A DNA stretch of 64,000 nt from Globisporangium splendens. Lineage: Eukaryota > Oomycota > Peronosporomycetes > Pythiales > Pythiaceae. The notes under the pieces are model-generated. The model did no database searches. It saw nothing but the letters and a program-made list of their open reading frames with translations, and was not told where the DNA came from. The stretch lies in contig VFIW01000048.1 in NCBI GenBank assembly GCA_006386115.1, positions 186,001 through 250,000 of the forward strand, in the 5' to 3' direction. The position numbers and the translations under genes are program-made. Position 1 is the stretch's first letter. Every line of letters begins with the position of its first letter. Shown one piece after another: positions 17,929-27,250 of the stretch.

Positions 17929-20847
17929 CTACTTCCTGTTCACCTCACGCGACTCTGGTGGTAGTCGCTGGGTCGCTGGCGTCGATGCCGCAGAACTTCT
18001 GTTGAAAGACGGCGACGACGATGACGTTGGATTCCGACTGGATCCGCGCGTGCCGCTGCTGCTGTTGCCTGTCCCACGTTGCAGCGCACCTTGTTGGCGA
18101 CGGCCGCCACGGCGCGCCAACCGAGTTGCATACGCTGCTTTGGCCTCCGCCTTGTGCTGCGCTTCCTCCAGCCGCCACTGTCTTTCTCGCTCGAGCCGCA
18201 ACTCTTCCGCGATGAGCCATTGCATCAACTCATCCTCGTACTTCATGTACAGCCGCTCGTTGAACTCGCGCTCGAGCTCGAGTCTCGTCAGTTCGGCGCG
18301 GCGCGCCAGCTCGGACTCGACCGCACGCTGCTGCGCTTCTTCCATCTCGAGCTGCAGGTTTTCTCGGATCCCGCGCTTGAAATCACGCGTGCGCGTCAAC
18401 ACTTGCTGCTTGGCAGCATACTTACCTTCAATGTGCGCGCGTTCGCCGGCACGTTTCGTGTGCATATCGATTGAGATCCGTTGCACCTCGGCGGCAAAGC
18501 GCTGAGCAGGTCGAAGCTTGGCCGTATTGCTCGCTTGGTTTGCGTCTGCTCGCTTCATCTTCGCCTCCTCTGTTGTCGCCGGGATGCGATGCAGATCGAC
18601 CACTTCTGGACGCCGCGCAAGTCCCGAGCGACTGGCGACATCGAACGCACGGAACAGCGTTTCCTGGTCCACCAAGTACTCGCGTTGCAGAACTTCCCAC
18701 TCATGTGCATACTTTTTCTCAGCGTCTTCCACCGCTTGCATGGCCATCGGCTGGTGCGCGAGCACGTGGCGAACATCGGTGAGCGCGGCAGGCAGCTGTC
18801 CGACAAGGCGATACGCCTCCGCACGCTTGAGAAGGATGTGAACTGCACCCGCCGGGACAGATTGTCGCAAAAGGTACTTTGCGTGGCGATCTCGATGCGC
18901 GTAATTGTTGTCCTTTTCGTCGTCGGTCTGCTCACGTGGGATCACCAACTTCAATGCTTCCGTGAAACTCGCGATCGCGTCAACATGCTCCATGCGCACC
19001 ATGTGGGTGAGTCCGACCATGTAATGGGCTGTGGGGAGCTCGGCTGCGCCATGTTGGATGGCCACTTGGAAGTCGACGAGAGTCCCCGCAGCGTACTCTT
19101 GGCGCTTGTCTCGCGCTACCTTGAGCTCCTCAGCGGCTTCTACCAAGCTCAAATCTGCAAGTGCAACATCAACTTCGTGCAAATTTACCGGAATGGCGTT
19201 GTTGTTTGCAGGAACACTTTTTGTCCCACTGAATGGTGCAGCAGCACTGGGTTGACGCAGTTGCGCTGTCTTACTTTCAGCTTCAATAGCGCTCTGATTG
19301 CCGCTCTTGTGATCTCGGTCTTGCAATCGTTGTTGCTGTTCTTCTTGCTGCTGTTTCTTGTGCTGCCATCGCGCATGCAACAACTGTGCGCCATGGGTAT
19401 CCCGCTCAGACTCATTCACAGTCCATGACGACGTCTCGATTTCGTGCCCATGCGTCTTCATCATCATCATGAAACGGCACACGCCGCGTGCAAAGTGAAG
19501 CTCTGGTCGCTGCATCTTCTGTTCTTCATGACGTAGCGTGTCCACATCGCGCAATAACTCTGTGAAAAGTGCTTCGGACTCGGCAAATTGCTTCTCGTGT
19601 AGGAGCCGCATGGCGTTCGCGTACAAAGCTCGTCGAGCAATCACCTGCTTCTTGTCGTCGTTAAACGGATTGTTGGAGTAATCACAGAAGCACGAGGAAT
19701 ACTGCATTGCAGGAGGATGCTGCTTGAGTGCGTTGTCGTTTGCGTACAGTGAAGCAAGCGCCTTGAGCTCCATCATGGATGCTGGCAGCGTCTCCAGAGC
19801 ATTAAACGGGACGTCGAGGTGCAAGAGCTCCGTCAAGTGACCGATTGCGAGTGGTAGTGATTGCAGACGATTGTGATCACATTTCAGATCTCGCAACCTG
19901 GAAAGCTGCGTGAGTTCGTTCGGTAGTTCTTGCAACTCGTTTTGACTGAGATACACCACCTCCAAACTCCGGAGCTCTCCGATTTCGCGTGGGAGTTTGC
20001 GTAGCTTGTTGAAAGAGACGTCCAGATGCACCAGCTGATGGCAATAACGCGCCACCTCCATGGGGAACTGAGCTAGCGTGTTGTGAGTGAGTCCCAGTTC
20101 TTGAAGCGTAGTCTTCATGATTGAGCGGGAGAAGATCACCGGAAACTCAGACAATGCATTATGACGCAAGCGAAGAGACTGCACTGGCGCGTCTTTCAAG
20201 AACTCCACAGTCTCGAAGCGAACGATGCCGCACGAGTTTGCCGAAAAGGTTCGGATGCCCGAGAGCCGCCGAAACAATACGTCACACGTAACCAAGCTGG
20301 GGTTCTCATCCAAAGTAAGCAGGTTCAGCTGGCTTAGTGCGCCAAATTCTTCTGGCAGATACTTCAGTTGGTTCTGCGACAGCACTATCTGCTGGAGATT
20401 CTGAAGGTTCCCAGTACTTGATGGGACGCTTTCCAATCGATTCTGCGCAAGCTCGAGGATCTCAAGCTTTGCCAGATTTCCAATGGAATCGGGGAGAGCT
20501 GCGATCGCATTCTTCCGCAGGTAGAGTTGCTTGAGCGATTCCAGCTCGCCCAGCTCTTCGCCCAGTTCTTGGATACAATTGTGAGAGAGGTTCAAATATT
20601 GCAATGACGAACACTTCTCAATGGACTTGGGCAGTGAAGAGAGGTTGTTGTGGCTCACGGTCAGCGAGATGAGACTTGTGAGCAGCCCGACTCCAACCTG
20701 CCACTCGCGCGTCTCTCGCAACAGCTTGAGATCTCCTTCGACATAGGGCAGCTCCTGCAGTGCGTTATGGCTGAGGTTCAGAACGCGCATGGCACGCAGT
20801 TTCCATAGCTTTGGAGAGAGTGTATGGATGCGGTTGTCGAAGAAGAT
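17929..20847 (-). CDS. LRR-TPR-coiled-coil protein, 5' end disrupted
   Basis: One long open frame. It begins inside leucine-rich repeats (DNRIHTLSPKLWKL...) with no proper start: the first in-frame ATG (20790) lies within a repeat. About sixteen 23-residue LRRs (LxxLxLxxNxLxxLP) are followed by a region with two TPR-like helical pairs (about 19700-18700), then a charged coiled coil and a Ser/Arg/Pro-rich tail. Such architecture is common in stramenopile scaffold proteins. The N-terminal LRRs appear to be those encoded on the opposite strand at 20824-21213, and the gene may originally have continued from the WW/IQ gene upstream. Cellular role not known. Confidence 0.75.
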   Translation of the reverse strand: MFFDNRIHTLSPKLWKLRAMRVLNLSHNALQELPYVEGDLKLLRETREWQVGVGLLTSLISLTVSHNNLSSLPKSIEKCSSLQYLNLSHNCIQELGEELGELESLKQLYLRKNAIAALPDSIGNLAKLEILELAQNRLESVPSSTGNLQNLQQIVLSQNQLKYLPEEFGALSQLNLLTLDENPSLVTCDVLFRRLSGIRTFSANSCGIVRFETVEFLKDAPVQSLRLRHNALSEFPVIFSRSIMKTTLQELGLTHNTLAQFPMEVARYCHQLVHLDVSFNKLRKLPREIGELRSLEVVYLSQNELQELPNELTQLSRLRDLKCDHNRLQSLPLAIGHLTELLHLDVPFNALETLPASMMELKALASLYANDNALKQHPPAMQYSSCFCDYSNNPFNDDKKQVIARRALYANAMRLLHEKQFAESEALFTELLRDVDTLRHEEQKMQRPELHFARGVCRFMMMMKTHGHEIETSSWTVNESERDTHGAQLLHARWQHKKQQQEEQQQRLQDRDHKSGNQSAIEAESKTAQLRQPSAAAPFSGTKSVPANNNAIPVNLHEVDVALADLSLVEAAEELKVARDKRQEYAAGTLVDFQVAIQHGAAELPTAHYMVGLTHMVRMEHVDAIASFTEALKLVIPREQTDDEKDNNYAHRDRHAKYLLRQSVPAGAVHILLKRAEAYRLVGQLPAALTDVRHVLAHQPMAMQAVEDAEKKYAHEWEVLQREYLVDQETLFRAFDVASRSGLARRPEVVDLHRIPATTEEAKMKRADANQASNTAKLRPAQRFAAEVQRISIDMHTKRAGERAHIEGKYAAKQQVLTRTRDFKRGIRENLQLEMEEAQQRAVESELARRAELTRLELEREFNERLYMKYEDELMQWLIAEELRLERERQWRLEEAQHKAEAKAAYATRLARRGGRRQQGALQRGTGNSSSGTRGSSRNPTSSSSPSFNRSSAASTPATQRLPPESREVNRK

Positions 20848-21213
20848 CCAGGTAACAACGACGATGAAAGTGGAGAAGGACGTGGGAAGGATGTAAAAAG
20901 TCGCCGAATGTATCCACGGTCCAAAGCTCAGCAACGAGTGGATGCTGTCGAGAACGAAGGCAAAGAAGGGACGGAGCTCGACTTTAGCGGTCTCAATGCC
21001 TGGAAGTTGTCATCACGAATCTGGAATCTGCGGTACCTGAAAGTGCTGATTCTCTCCAAGAATCAACTCCAGCGAATCCCGTCGGGCATCCAAGACCTGG
21101 TGAATCTAGAAGAGCTGGATGTGAGCTATAACCACCTCACTCGCCTTCCGTCATGTCTCCATACGACTACGACCCTGACAACACTCAATGCTTCCTCATC
21201 GTCTTCGTCAACG
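20824..21213 (+). pseudogene. Inverted N-terminal LRR segment
   Basis: Plus-strand frame encoding an acidic stretch (VVEEDPGNNDDESGEG), then an LRR cap and three repeats (LDFSGLNAWKL, LKVLILSKNQLQRIP, LEELDVSYNHLTRLP, LTTLNAS). After that the frame enters polyserine that is only the antisense of an acidic tract of the WW gene. It is flanked on both sides by minus-strand coding sequence that lacks exactly these parts. An imperfect 15-bp inverted repeat (20833-20847 and 21198-21212, 13 of 15 matching) marks the edges. Best read as an inverted piece of a single WW-LRR gene; a separate plus-strand gene is unlikely. Confidence 0.6.
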
Positions 21214-21804
21214 CTTTGTTCGGTATCCATATGGAAACCCTCAAAATTGGCATCGTCATCTTCTTCATCATCCTCTGCGTCATCATCAACACCCAAGCCA
21301 TTGAAAAGGACCGGCTTTGTCCAAGATGACGTGTTGGTTTTGAGATTTGTGTACAACGTTTGACCACTCACGGGATCTTTCGTCGTCTGATACTGCGTTT
21401 TCACGAGTTGGACCGCTCGTCTTCGGTCTCGAGCGCCACGGAATATCGACTGCAAGCGAACCACAGCAAACACAAGATACGAGAGATCTTCTTCGGTCTC
21501 CGCTTCCGGAAGAGTCCACGATGTTTCTCCCGTATCCGCATTGTAGTAGTACGCAGTCTGCGAGGCTTCATCAAACGCTTGCTGCCACCCATGCTGGATG
21601 GTGCTATCAGCTGATTCGCTAGTGGCTTCACCTGGTGGCGTCCATGAAGTCTCGCCCGTGCTGCGGTGGAAACAACAAAGTTAGTATCTCCAAGTACACA
21701 CCCCAAACACAGCCACATGATCAAAATGAGTAGTCAACTTACAGACGGTTGAAGAAGTAGGAGCGCTGCAAGGCTTCATTGAATGCTTCCTCCCACGCTG
21801 ACAT
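21126..21804 (-). CDS. WW/IQ-domain protein, probably 5' part of the LRR gene
   Basis: Exons 21804-21743 and 21660-21126, intron 82 bp; the splice completes the first WW domain (YFFNRLTGETSWTPP). As it stands the 198-residue product has WW1 (residues 4-30), WW2 (46-72), an IQ motif (VVRLQSIFRGARDRR), WW3 (about 116-136) and an acidic tract. The last ~25 residues (VRVVVVWRHDGRRVRWL) are low-quality sequence antisense to the plus-strand LRR piece. WW domains bind Pro-rich ligands and IQ motifs bind calmodulin-like proteins. Probably truncated by the neighbouring inversion. Confidence 0.7.
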
Positions 21805-22037
21805 ACTTTGGATCTATTGACGCAAGCTAACAGCAGAGGAGCGAGAACCTGTGAGAAAGAAGAAGAAATAGACCGACCATTCATCGACTCTTCTGCGCTT
21901 GAGCGGCTCTTCGCAGTCTCGTCAAGTGTCGCTCTATTGAATTCCCCACGAAGCCAAATCGTTAAATACTGAAAGAGAAAAAGAAGCTCCATGTGTCCAA
22001 TGTGAGTCACACTCGAGTTCATGATGCTCTTCTTCTT

Positions 22038-23582
22038 CTAATCTTCATGGTAGTCGTACGATTTTCGGACATGCTGCTGCCGTTGGCGTTGCAACAGTTC
22101 TTTTTGCATCTTCGTGACATCGGCGATGCGATCTTCATTGAGGGAAATACGCTCCTCGAGGACTGACAGTGTGCGCGTGATGATCTCTAACTGGCCCACG
22201 ATATGCTGGAGCGTCGCTACTGTGCTATCAGAACCTTGGAGTGCCGCATCGCCTCCTGTTTCATTGCCATTGACAAAATTGCTGTGAGGAGGAGCTGATT
22301 TCGCCGATGGTGACGGACCAGATGATGCAGACGGTCGAACTTCATAGTAGGATGCAGCAGTAGAGTGCTGGGGCTTCTGCGTAGGTGTTGGGGCTTGGAT
22401 CGGTGTGGGAGGCGGGGACAGCACGATTGGCTTGCGCGGACTAGAAGCGGATGGGATAGCGGGATAACTCCCATTCCGTGTGGGCGACCGGGCTCTTGCA
22501 GATGTGGTAGACCCAGATGCAACCGAGCGTGGCGGAGACGTCGAAATCGGCGCGGGTGCCTTGACGTTGCTATTGACGCCTGTACGACGCTCACTGCTGT
22601 TACTATTGCTGGATGCACTTGCATGAAAACTCGATTTCAATCCTGATGGCACGACTTTCGGGGCATCCACGTGCAGGTACTTGTCCAGATCTGCCTCCCA
22701 GACCATCACGAACGAGTCGACGGATCCGGACGCGATGAACTTGCTGTCGTGCGAGAATTCCGCACAATTCACGGCACCGTCGTGGCCGTGAAGCGTGTAC
22801 AGCACTTGACCTTCGCGTACATCCCAGATCTTGATCGTGTTGTCGTGACTCGTCGACACCAAATAGTTGCCAGACGGGTGGAAGTGGATGCTCGTCACGT
22901 TCGCGTCATGCGCCTTGTAGTGCTGCACTAATTTCGCCGATCGCGTGTCCCACATATTGATACTGCGGTCGTAGCTGCAGGACGCGAGCGTGTTGTTCCC
23001 GTCGTTCGGGTGGAATTGCACGGCGTTCACGATCCCGGCGTGCTCGTAGAACGTCTGGATGCACATGCGCTTCTCTTTATCCCAGAACTTCACCGTCTTA
23101 TCATCACTCGCAGACGCGATGCGACTCGCATCGGGACTAAACCTTGCACAGCGTACCCAGTTGCTATGGCCCGTGAGCGAGCACTGGAACCTTCTCGTTG
23201 GCAGTGCCCAGATCTTGATGGACATGTCGTCCGAAGCCGTGAGCAGCTCCTTCGAGCAGTACGAGAAGCTCACACTGCGGATCGCGCCGGCGTGGGCCTT
23301 GATGGCCACAGACTCGCCCTTGACCGTCGGCGTCCAGAGCCGCACCGTGCGGTCCTGCGACGCCGATGCGAGCAGATCGCCCTGCGGCGAGAAGTTGACG
23401 TCGTAGACTGGTCCCTTGTGACCCACAAAGCGGAACGCGCGCAGCTGTGGGCGGAAGTTCCAGATCATCACGGAACAGTCGAGCGACGCCGACGCCAGCT
23501 GCTGCATGCTCGGGTGGAAGCTCACGCTCGTGACCGCCGACTTGTGGCCGCGGAACGTGCGCTCGAGCGTCGGCGTCTCCAT
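22038..23582 (-). CDS. POC1: POC1-type centriolar WD40 protein
   Basis: 514 residues, single exon, ATG at 23582. Seven WD40 repeats fill the first ~300 residues in the POC1 pattern (FRGHKSAVTSVSFHP, FVGHKGPVYDVNFSPQG, HSNWVRCARFSPDASRI, YTLHGHDGAVNCAEF). A Pro/Ser-rich linker and the conserved C-terminal POC1 helix (LQHIVGQLEIITRTLSVLEE) follow. POC1 stabilises centriole and basal-body triplet microtubules, in keeping with an organism that makes flagellate zoospores. Confidence 0.9.
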   Translation of the reverse strand: METPTLERTFRGHKSAVTSVSFHPSMQQLASASLDCSVMIWNFRPQLRAFRFVGHKGPVYDVNFSPQGDLLASASQDRTVRLWTPTVKGESVAIKAHAGAIRSVSFSYCSKELLTASDDMSIKIWALPTRRFQCSLTGHSNWVRCARFSPDASRIASASDDKTVKFWDKEKRMCIQTFYEHAGIVNAVQFHPNDGNNTLASCSYDRSINMWDTRSAKLVQHYKAHDANVTSIHFHPSGNYLVSTSHDNTIKIWDVREGQVLYTLHGHDGAVNCAEFSHDSKFIASGSVDSFVMVWEADLDKYLHVDAPKVVPSGLKSSFHASASSNSNSSERRTGVNSNVKAPAPISTSPPRSVASGSTTSARARSPTRNGSYPAIPSASSPRKPIVLSPPPTPIQAPTPTQKPQHSTAASYYEVRPSASSGPSPSAKSAPPHSNFVNGNETGGDAALQGSDSTVATLQHIVGQLEIITRTLSVLEERISLNEDRIADVTKMQKELLQRQRQQHVRKSYDYHED

Positions 23583-24031
23583 TTTGCCTGTGTGAGTTTC
23601 CCTCGAGCCGTCAGTTCAAAATGGGCGACGAATGCGCACACAGAGTTCAATGAAGGAATGCAAATGTGGCACGAAGGTTTCTTGAATGCGTGGCTTGAAG
23701 AATGAAGACAAGGTTGTAAGAACGTTGCGTGAGTGCAGTGTGTTGCTTGAAGAATGACGATCAGATGGAAATCAGGTGGCGCGAAGGTCGTCTGAACGGT
23801 GAACAGCTCAAACAGTGAGCGCGATGGAAGACTCGACAACAGCAAATGAGCAAACGGCATGGAACATGTTTCTTTTGTTTGTTATTTCTTTTGAGAATGC
23901 GACTCGAGGATCTTAACAAGAGGTTCACGCTATCATCACGCTTGAGTCAGGCAACTGGTTGCAATAGCAACAACGAGGCACATCACGCTTGCTTGTTGCT
24001 CACATCGATTGAGGAAAAGTCATGGCTGCGC
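23583..24031. other. Intergenic between POC1 and SOD
   Basis: About 450 bp: the POC1 upstream region and the SOD 3' side. It contains two similar tandem pieces around 23655-23790 (GGCACGAAGGTTTCTTGAA and GGCGCGAAGGTCGTCTGAA), probably a decayed local duplication. No gene recognised. Confidence 0.5.
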
Positions 24032-24804
24032 TTAGTTCTTGGCGGCGAGGAAACGCTCTTCGACGTTCTTCCAGTTCACGACCTTCCAGATCGCGCTCAA
24101 GTAGTCTGGACGCACGTTCTTGTATTGCAAGTAGTACGCGTGCTCCCACACATCCACACTGTTATTATCAGCACAGAGAGAACACGCAAACGTTAGTTAT
24201 CACAGAATACGACAGCAGACACAACGCACGCGCAAATAATGCAAACATACCCAAGCAATGGGATCAAGCCCGTCGTGGACAATGGGTCCTGGTTGGCGAG
24301 CGTCGCGATCTGCACGCGCTTGTTCTCCTTCGAGTATCCGAGCCAGCCCCAGCCAGAGCCCTGTACGGCGGCGGTCTTGGCCGAGAACGTCTTCTTGAAC
24401 GCCTCAAAGTCGCCGAACTCGACCTCAATCGCGGCGCGGAGCTCGCCGTCCGGTTCGCCGCCGCCGCCCTGCTGTGGTGGCGCCAAGTTGGTCCAGAAGA
24501 TCGAGTGGTTGATGTGACCACCGCCGTTGAAGCGCAGCGCCGGCTGCAGCGCGATCAGCTTGGCGTGGTCATCCTTGTGCTCGGCCTCGGCGTACTGCTC
24601 GAGCGCCAAGTTGTAGTTGGTCACGTACGCCTGGTGGTGCTTCTGGTGGTGGAGCTGCATGATCTCGCCCGAGATCACGGGCTCGAGCGCGCCAAAGTCG
24701 TACGGGAGGTCCGGGAGCTTGACCGTGGCGATCCCGCGCGACGCGGTGGTGGTCATAGTGGCCTGGCGGACGCCAGTGGCGAACGCGCGCGTCATCATCA
24801 TCAT
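24032..24804 (-). CDS. SOD2: Mn superoxide dismutase, mitochondrial type
   Basis: Exons 24804-24251 and 24158-24032 with a 92-bp intron; the splice rebuilds [17 protein letters not shown]. The 226-residue product converts superoxide to peroxide and oxygen. Metal ligands by family alignment are His52 (LHHQKHH), His100 ([11 protein letters not shown]), Asp187 and His191 (DVWEH). Gln in NQDPLS favours the Mn over the Fe type. The N-terminus ([20 protein letters not shown]) looks like a mitochondrial presequence. Four consecutive Met codons at 24804-24793 leave the exact start open. Confidence 0.93.
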
Positions 24805-25720
24805 CACGTCTGCTGGAAAAAAGGAGGAAGAGGCTCGAGGGCTTCGGTGCAGGTTCGAGAGTGAGAATGTCCGACCAATTGCGATCCACACGTCAAACGA
24901 GTTCAACCGTCAGTTGGCCAAACAGAGCAGGTAAGTAAGGGAATGGATTAACGGGAAAGCAGGTTGAGAGAATGTATTGTAGAGTTTATGAGGATGATAT
25001 CCTGATTTGCGGGTGAGAAGATCGGGATTTGAAATGGAGAGGACGATTGAAGGGTCTTGAATGTGGAAAGGCATTCCACCCACTGTCCCTATCACCCAAT
25101 ATTGGGTGACTGATTGAACGAATCGCTGATTTTGTGATTATGACCCACATTTTATCGCTATTATCCAGACAATAACCCTCCATCAGGGTTCAATGAATAA
25201 CTTCTTTGTTTCAAGGATTGCTGCACAAATTCTTGTTTGATCCGGATAAGGCTGGTAATAGCCTTCAAAAAGGTCACATTTGTCTGTTCATTAGGATTTC
25301 TTCAAAATGGATTGTGTAAAAGATCTCAGTTATGTGGAGTTGAAAAGCGTTTTCTTCTCAATGTTGCTCTCAGCAGTTTCTTGATTTTACGCTTTTCTCT
25401 TGCTGGATGCCAAAACTCGGTCTTTTGAAAACAGAGTTCCCCACGACAATGCTGTTGCGCATGGACTGCATTTGTGTCCGCACATGCAATGTCGGCACCG
25501 AGCCCGCGGGGAGCTAGTAGGTCGACGTGCTAAACTCTGCAATGGAGCATCAATGCATTGCTCAATGGTTCAGAAAGGAGCGTCCTATGCCCAAGGCTTT
25601 GAGACTTGACGATGGCAAAATGATCCGAGTGCTCAACAAGACAGAGTGCTCAAACACTATTACTGGTACCTGATCACACTGACGACCTAAATCTCAATTA
25701 CATCAAGTTCAGAGCGGCGT
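24805..25720. other. Intergenic, AT-richer
   Basis: About 0.9 kb upstream of SOD and downstream of lipase copy 1. It contains a perfect 18-bp palindrome at 25092-25109 (TCACCCAATATTGGGTGA). No gene recognised. Confidence 0.5.
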
Positions 25721-27190
25721 TTATCCTCTCAGACGGCGACTGCTGCTTTGGATCATCTCTCTGCAGTAGCTTGCTGCGTACTCATTGATCGGATTGGCGC
25801 ACAACGCCTTCAGGTCTTCGGTTGACTTCAACTTGTCGGTCGCCGCCGTCAGTGCCGAGAACGCGGCTTCCACTTGCGCATTTAGCATTGCGGCAGTGAG
25901 AACAGCAGTGCTGTCTACCGTAGTGGACTCAGTCGTGACTGAGTTGATCGAAGCGACAGCGCTGCCGTCGGCGGGCAAACTTCGGAGCACGGCGGCGTGG
26001 GCTGAGTAGATGTCTTTCACTTGCGTGTGCAGCGTCACACCAATGACAGCCAAGTGGTCGAGTTTGTTCAGCTGGCGCATGAAGTTCCACTTGCCCTTCT
26101 GCGAGTTGCCGTTGAAAAACACGAGCTGGCCCTTCGAGTCCTTGGTCATCGAGAACGTGGGCACGACGCCGTCGTTTTCCTGCCAGTCCGTCGACAAGCC
26201 ATTGTTCGGCGCATAGCGGCCACCGATAAACGCAGCGATGGGCTGAAGCGGCAGAATCATCGTCAGCAAATTCGGCAAGTGGATCTTGCGCAGGAAGAAA
26301 TCGCGTGCCCCAAACGTGTCCGACGTCGAGTAACTGAAGTAGTACACATTGGGCAGCGTCTGCACCCACGTGCTTTCTTCCGCAGCACCCTGGGTAGACA
26401 GACTCCACAAGCACACGTCCTTGAAACCGGGGTTGAAGATCGGGCTGCTGAAGACGCGCTTGATGTAGTTGCCCAATGACTCGGACTTTGCCTTTGGAGT
26501 AATCCCCCACTGGTCAAGCTTGGCATCATAGATCATCTCCGTGGCGGAACCGCCGATGTTAAGCACGGACACCACAGTGGCAAGTAGTCCCTTCACGGTA
26601 TCGCCAATCTCCGCGAACCCATTTGCGAGTGTCGTCCCTTGGTTAGGCGTCGAGATGGTCGTGATCGAGTGGATCCAGTCCTTGCCACCAGCAAACAGAG
26701 GGTGTGAGGACGCATCTTCCACAATGGGAGCACCAGCACTGCCCTTGGCAAGCAATTGTGCGAGCATACGCACAGTCTGACCACCCATGCTGTGACCGAT
26801 CAAGTGGATCTTGTTCACCTTGCCGTTGACGACATTGCCCCATTCGGGATACAAACCAGGGTATGTGCGTCCCTTGCGAGTGTGGCCATGGGTGGTGGAG
26901 TGCTTGGCGCCATAGTCGGCTTGACCTCCCTTGATTTGAGTGTACAACTCGATGGCGCGATCCCAGTTGCTGGAGAACGGTCCGACGGACGCAGTGTAGA
27001 CAGTGTAGCCCTGCGCCTTGAGCTGTTCCTGGAGGTCGCCTTGGATGCCGCCCCAGTACTTGAGTCCGAGGAGCTCGTCTCGTCCCCACCCAGAGAAGCC
27101 GTGCACCAGGACGATGGGGTACTTGTTCTGTGCGAGCACGAGTACGGGTGCGAGTACGAGAAAGAGCAGCGTCGAGAGCAGTTTGTGCAT
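25721..27190 (-). CDS. Secreted family I.5-type lipase, copy 1
   Basis: 489 residues, single exon. Signal peptide at residues 1-20 (hydrophobic LLSTLLFLVLAPVLVLA). An alpha/beta-hydrolase fold follows that resembles Bacillus/Staphylococcus lipases: oxyanion loop VHGFSGWGRDELLGLKYWGG, nucleophile elbow GHSMGG (Ser134), NDGVV with Asp330, DHLAVIG with His369, and a His-rich loop HSTTHGH typical of the metal site in that family. The C-terminal ~90 residues are an extra Ala/Ser/Thr-rich region with two Cys and a final RRLRG. Expected to hydrolyse triglycerides outside the cell. Its first 458 bases are identical to copies 2 and 3; the rest is diverged. Confidence 0.9.
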   Translation of the reverse strand: MHKLLSTLLFLVLAPVLVLAQNKYPIVLVHGFSGWGRDELLGLKYWGGIQGDLQEQLKAQGYTVYTASVGPFSSNWDRAIELYTQIKGGQADYGAKHSTTHGHTRKGRTYPGLYPEWGNVVNGKVNKIHLIGHSMGGQTVRMLAQLLAKGSAGAPIVEDASSHPLFAGGKDWIHSITTISTPNQGTTLANGFAEIGDTVKGLLATVVSVLNIGGSATEMIYDAKLDQWGITPKAKSESLGNYIKRVFSSPIFNPGFKDVCLWSLSTQGAAEESTWVQTLPNVYYFSYSTSDTFGARDFFLRKIHLPNLLTMILPLQPIAAFIGGRYAPNNGLSTDWQENDGVVPTFSMTKDSKGQLVFFNGNSQKGKWNFMRQLNKLDHLAVIGVTLHTQVKDIYSAHAAVLRSLPADGSAVASINSVTTESTTVDSTAVLTAAMLNAQVEAAFSALTAATDKLKSTEDLKALCANPINEYAASYCREMIQSSSRRLRG

Positions 27191-27230
27191 TGATTTGCTT
27201 CTTTGCTTGAGACGGACGGTGTTGGCTCGA

Positions 27231-27250
27231 GGGCAAATTGGAAAGTGAGG
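27231..27250 (-). promoter_or_regulatory. Oomycete-type core promoter of lipase 1
   Basis: On the minus strand CCTCACTTTCCAATTTGCCC, matching the initiator (TCAYTTY) and flanking element (CAATTTGCC) known from Phytophthora genes, 41-60 bases upstream of the ATG. Confidence 0.75.

Noticed and set aside
24022..24864. 280-codon plus-strand ORF opposite SOD
   Set aside because: Antisense shadow; the minus strand encodes an unmistakable Mn-SOD.
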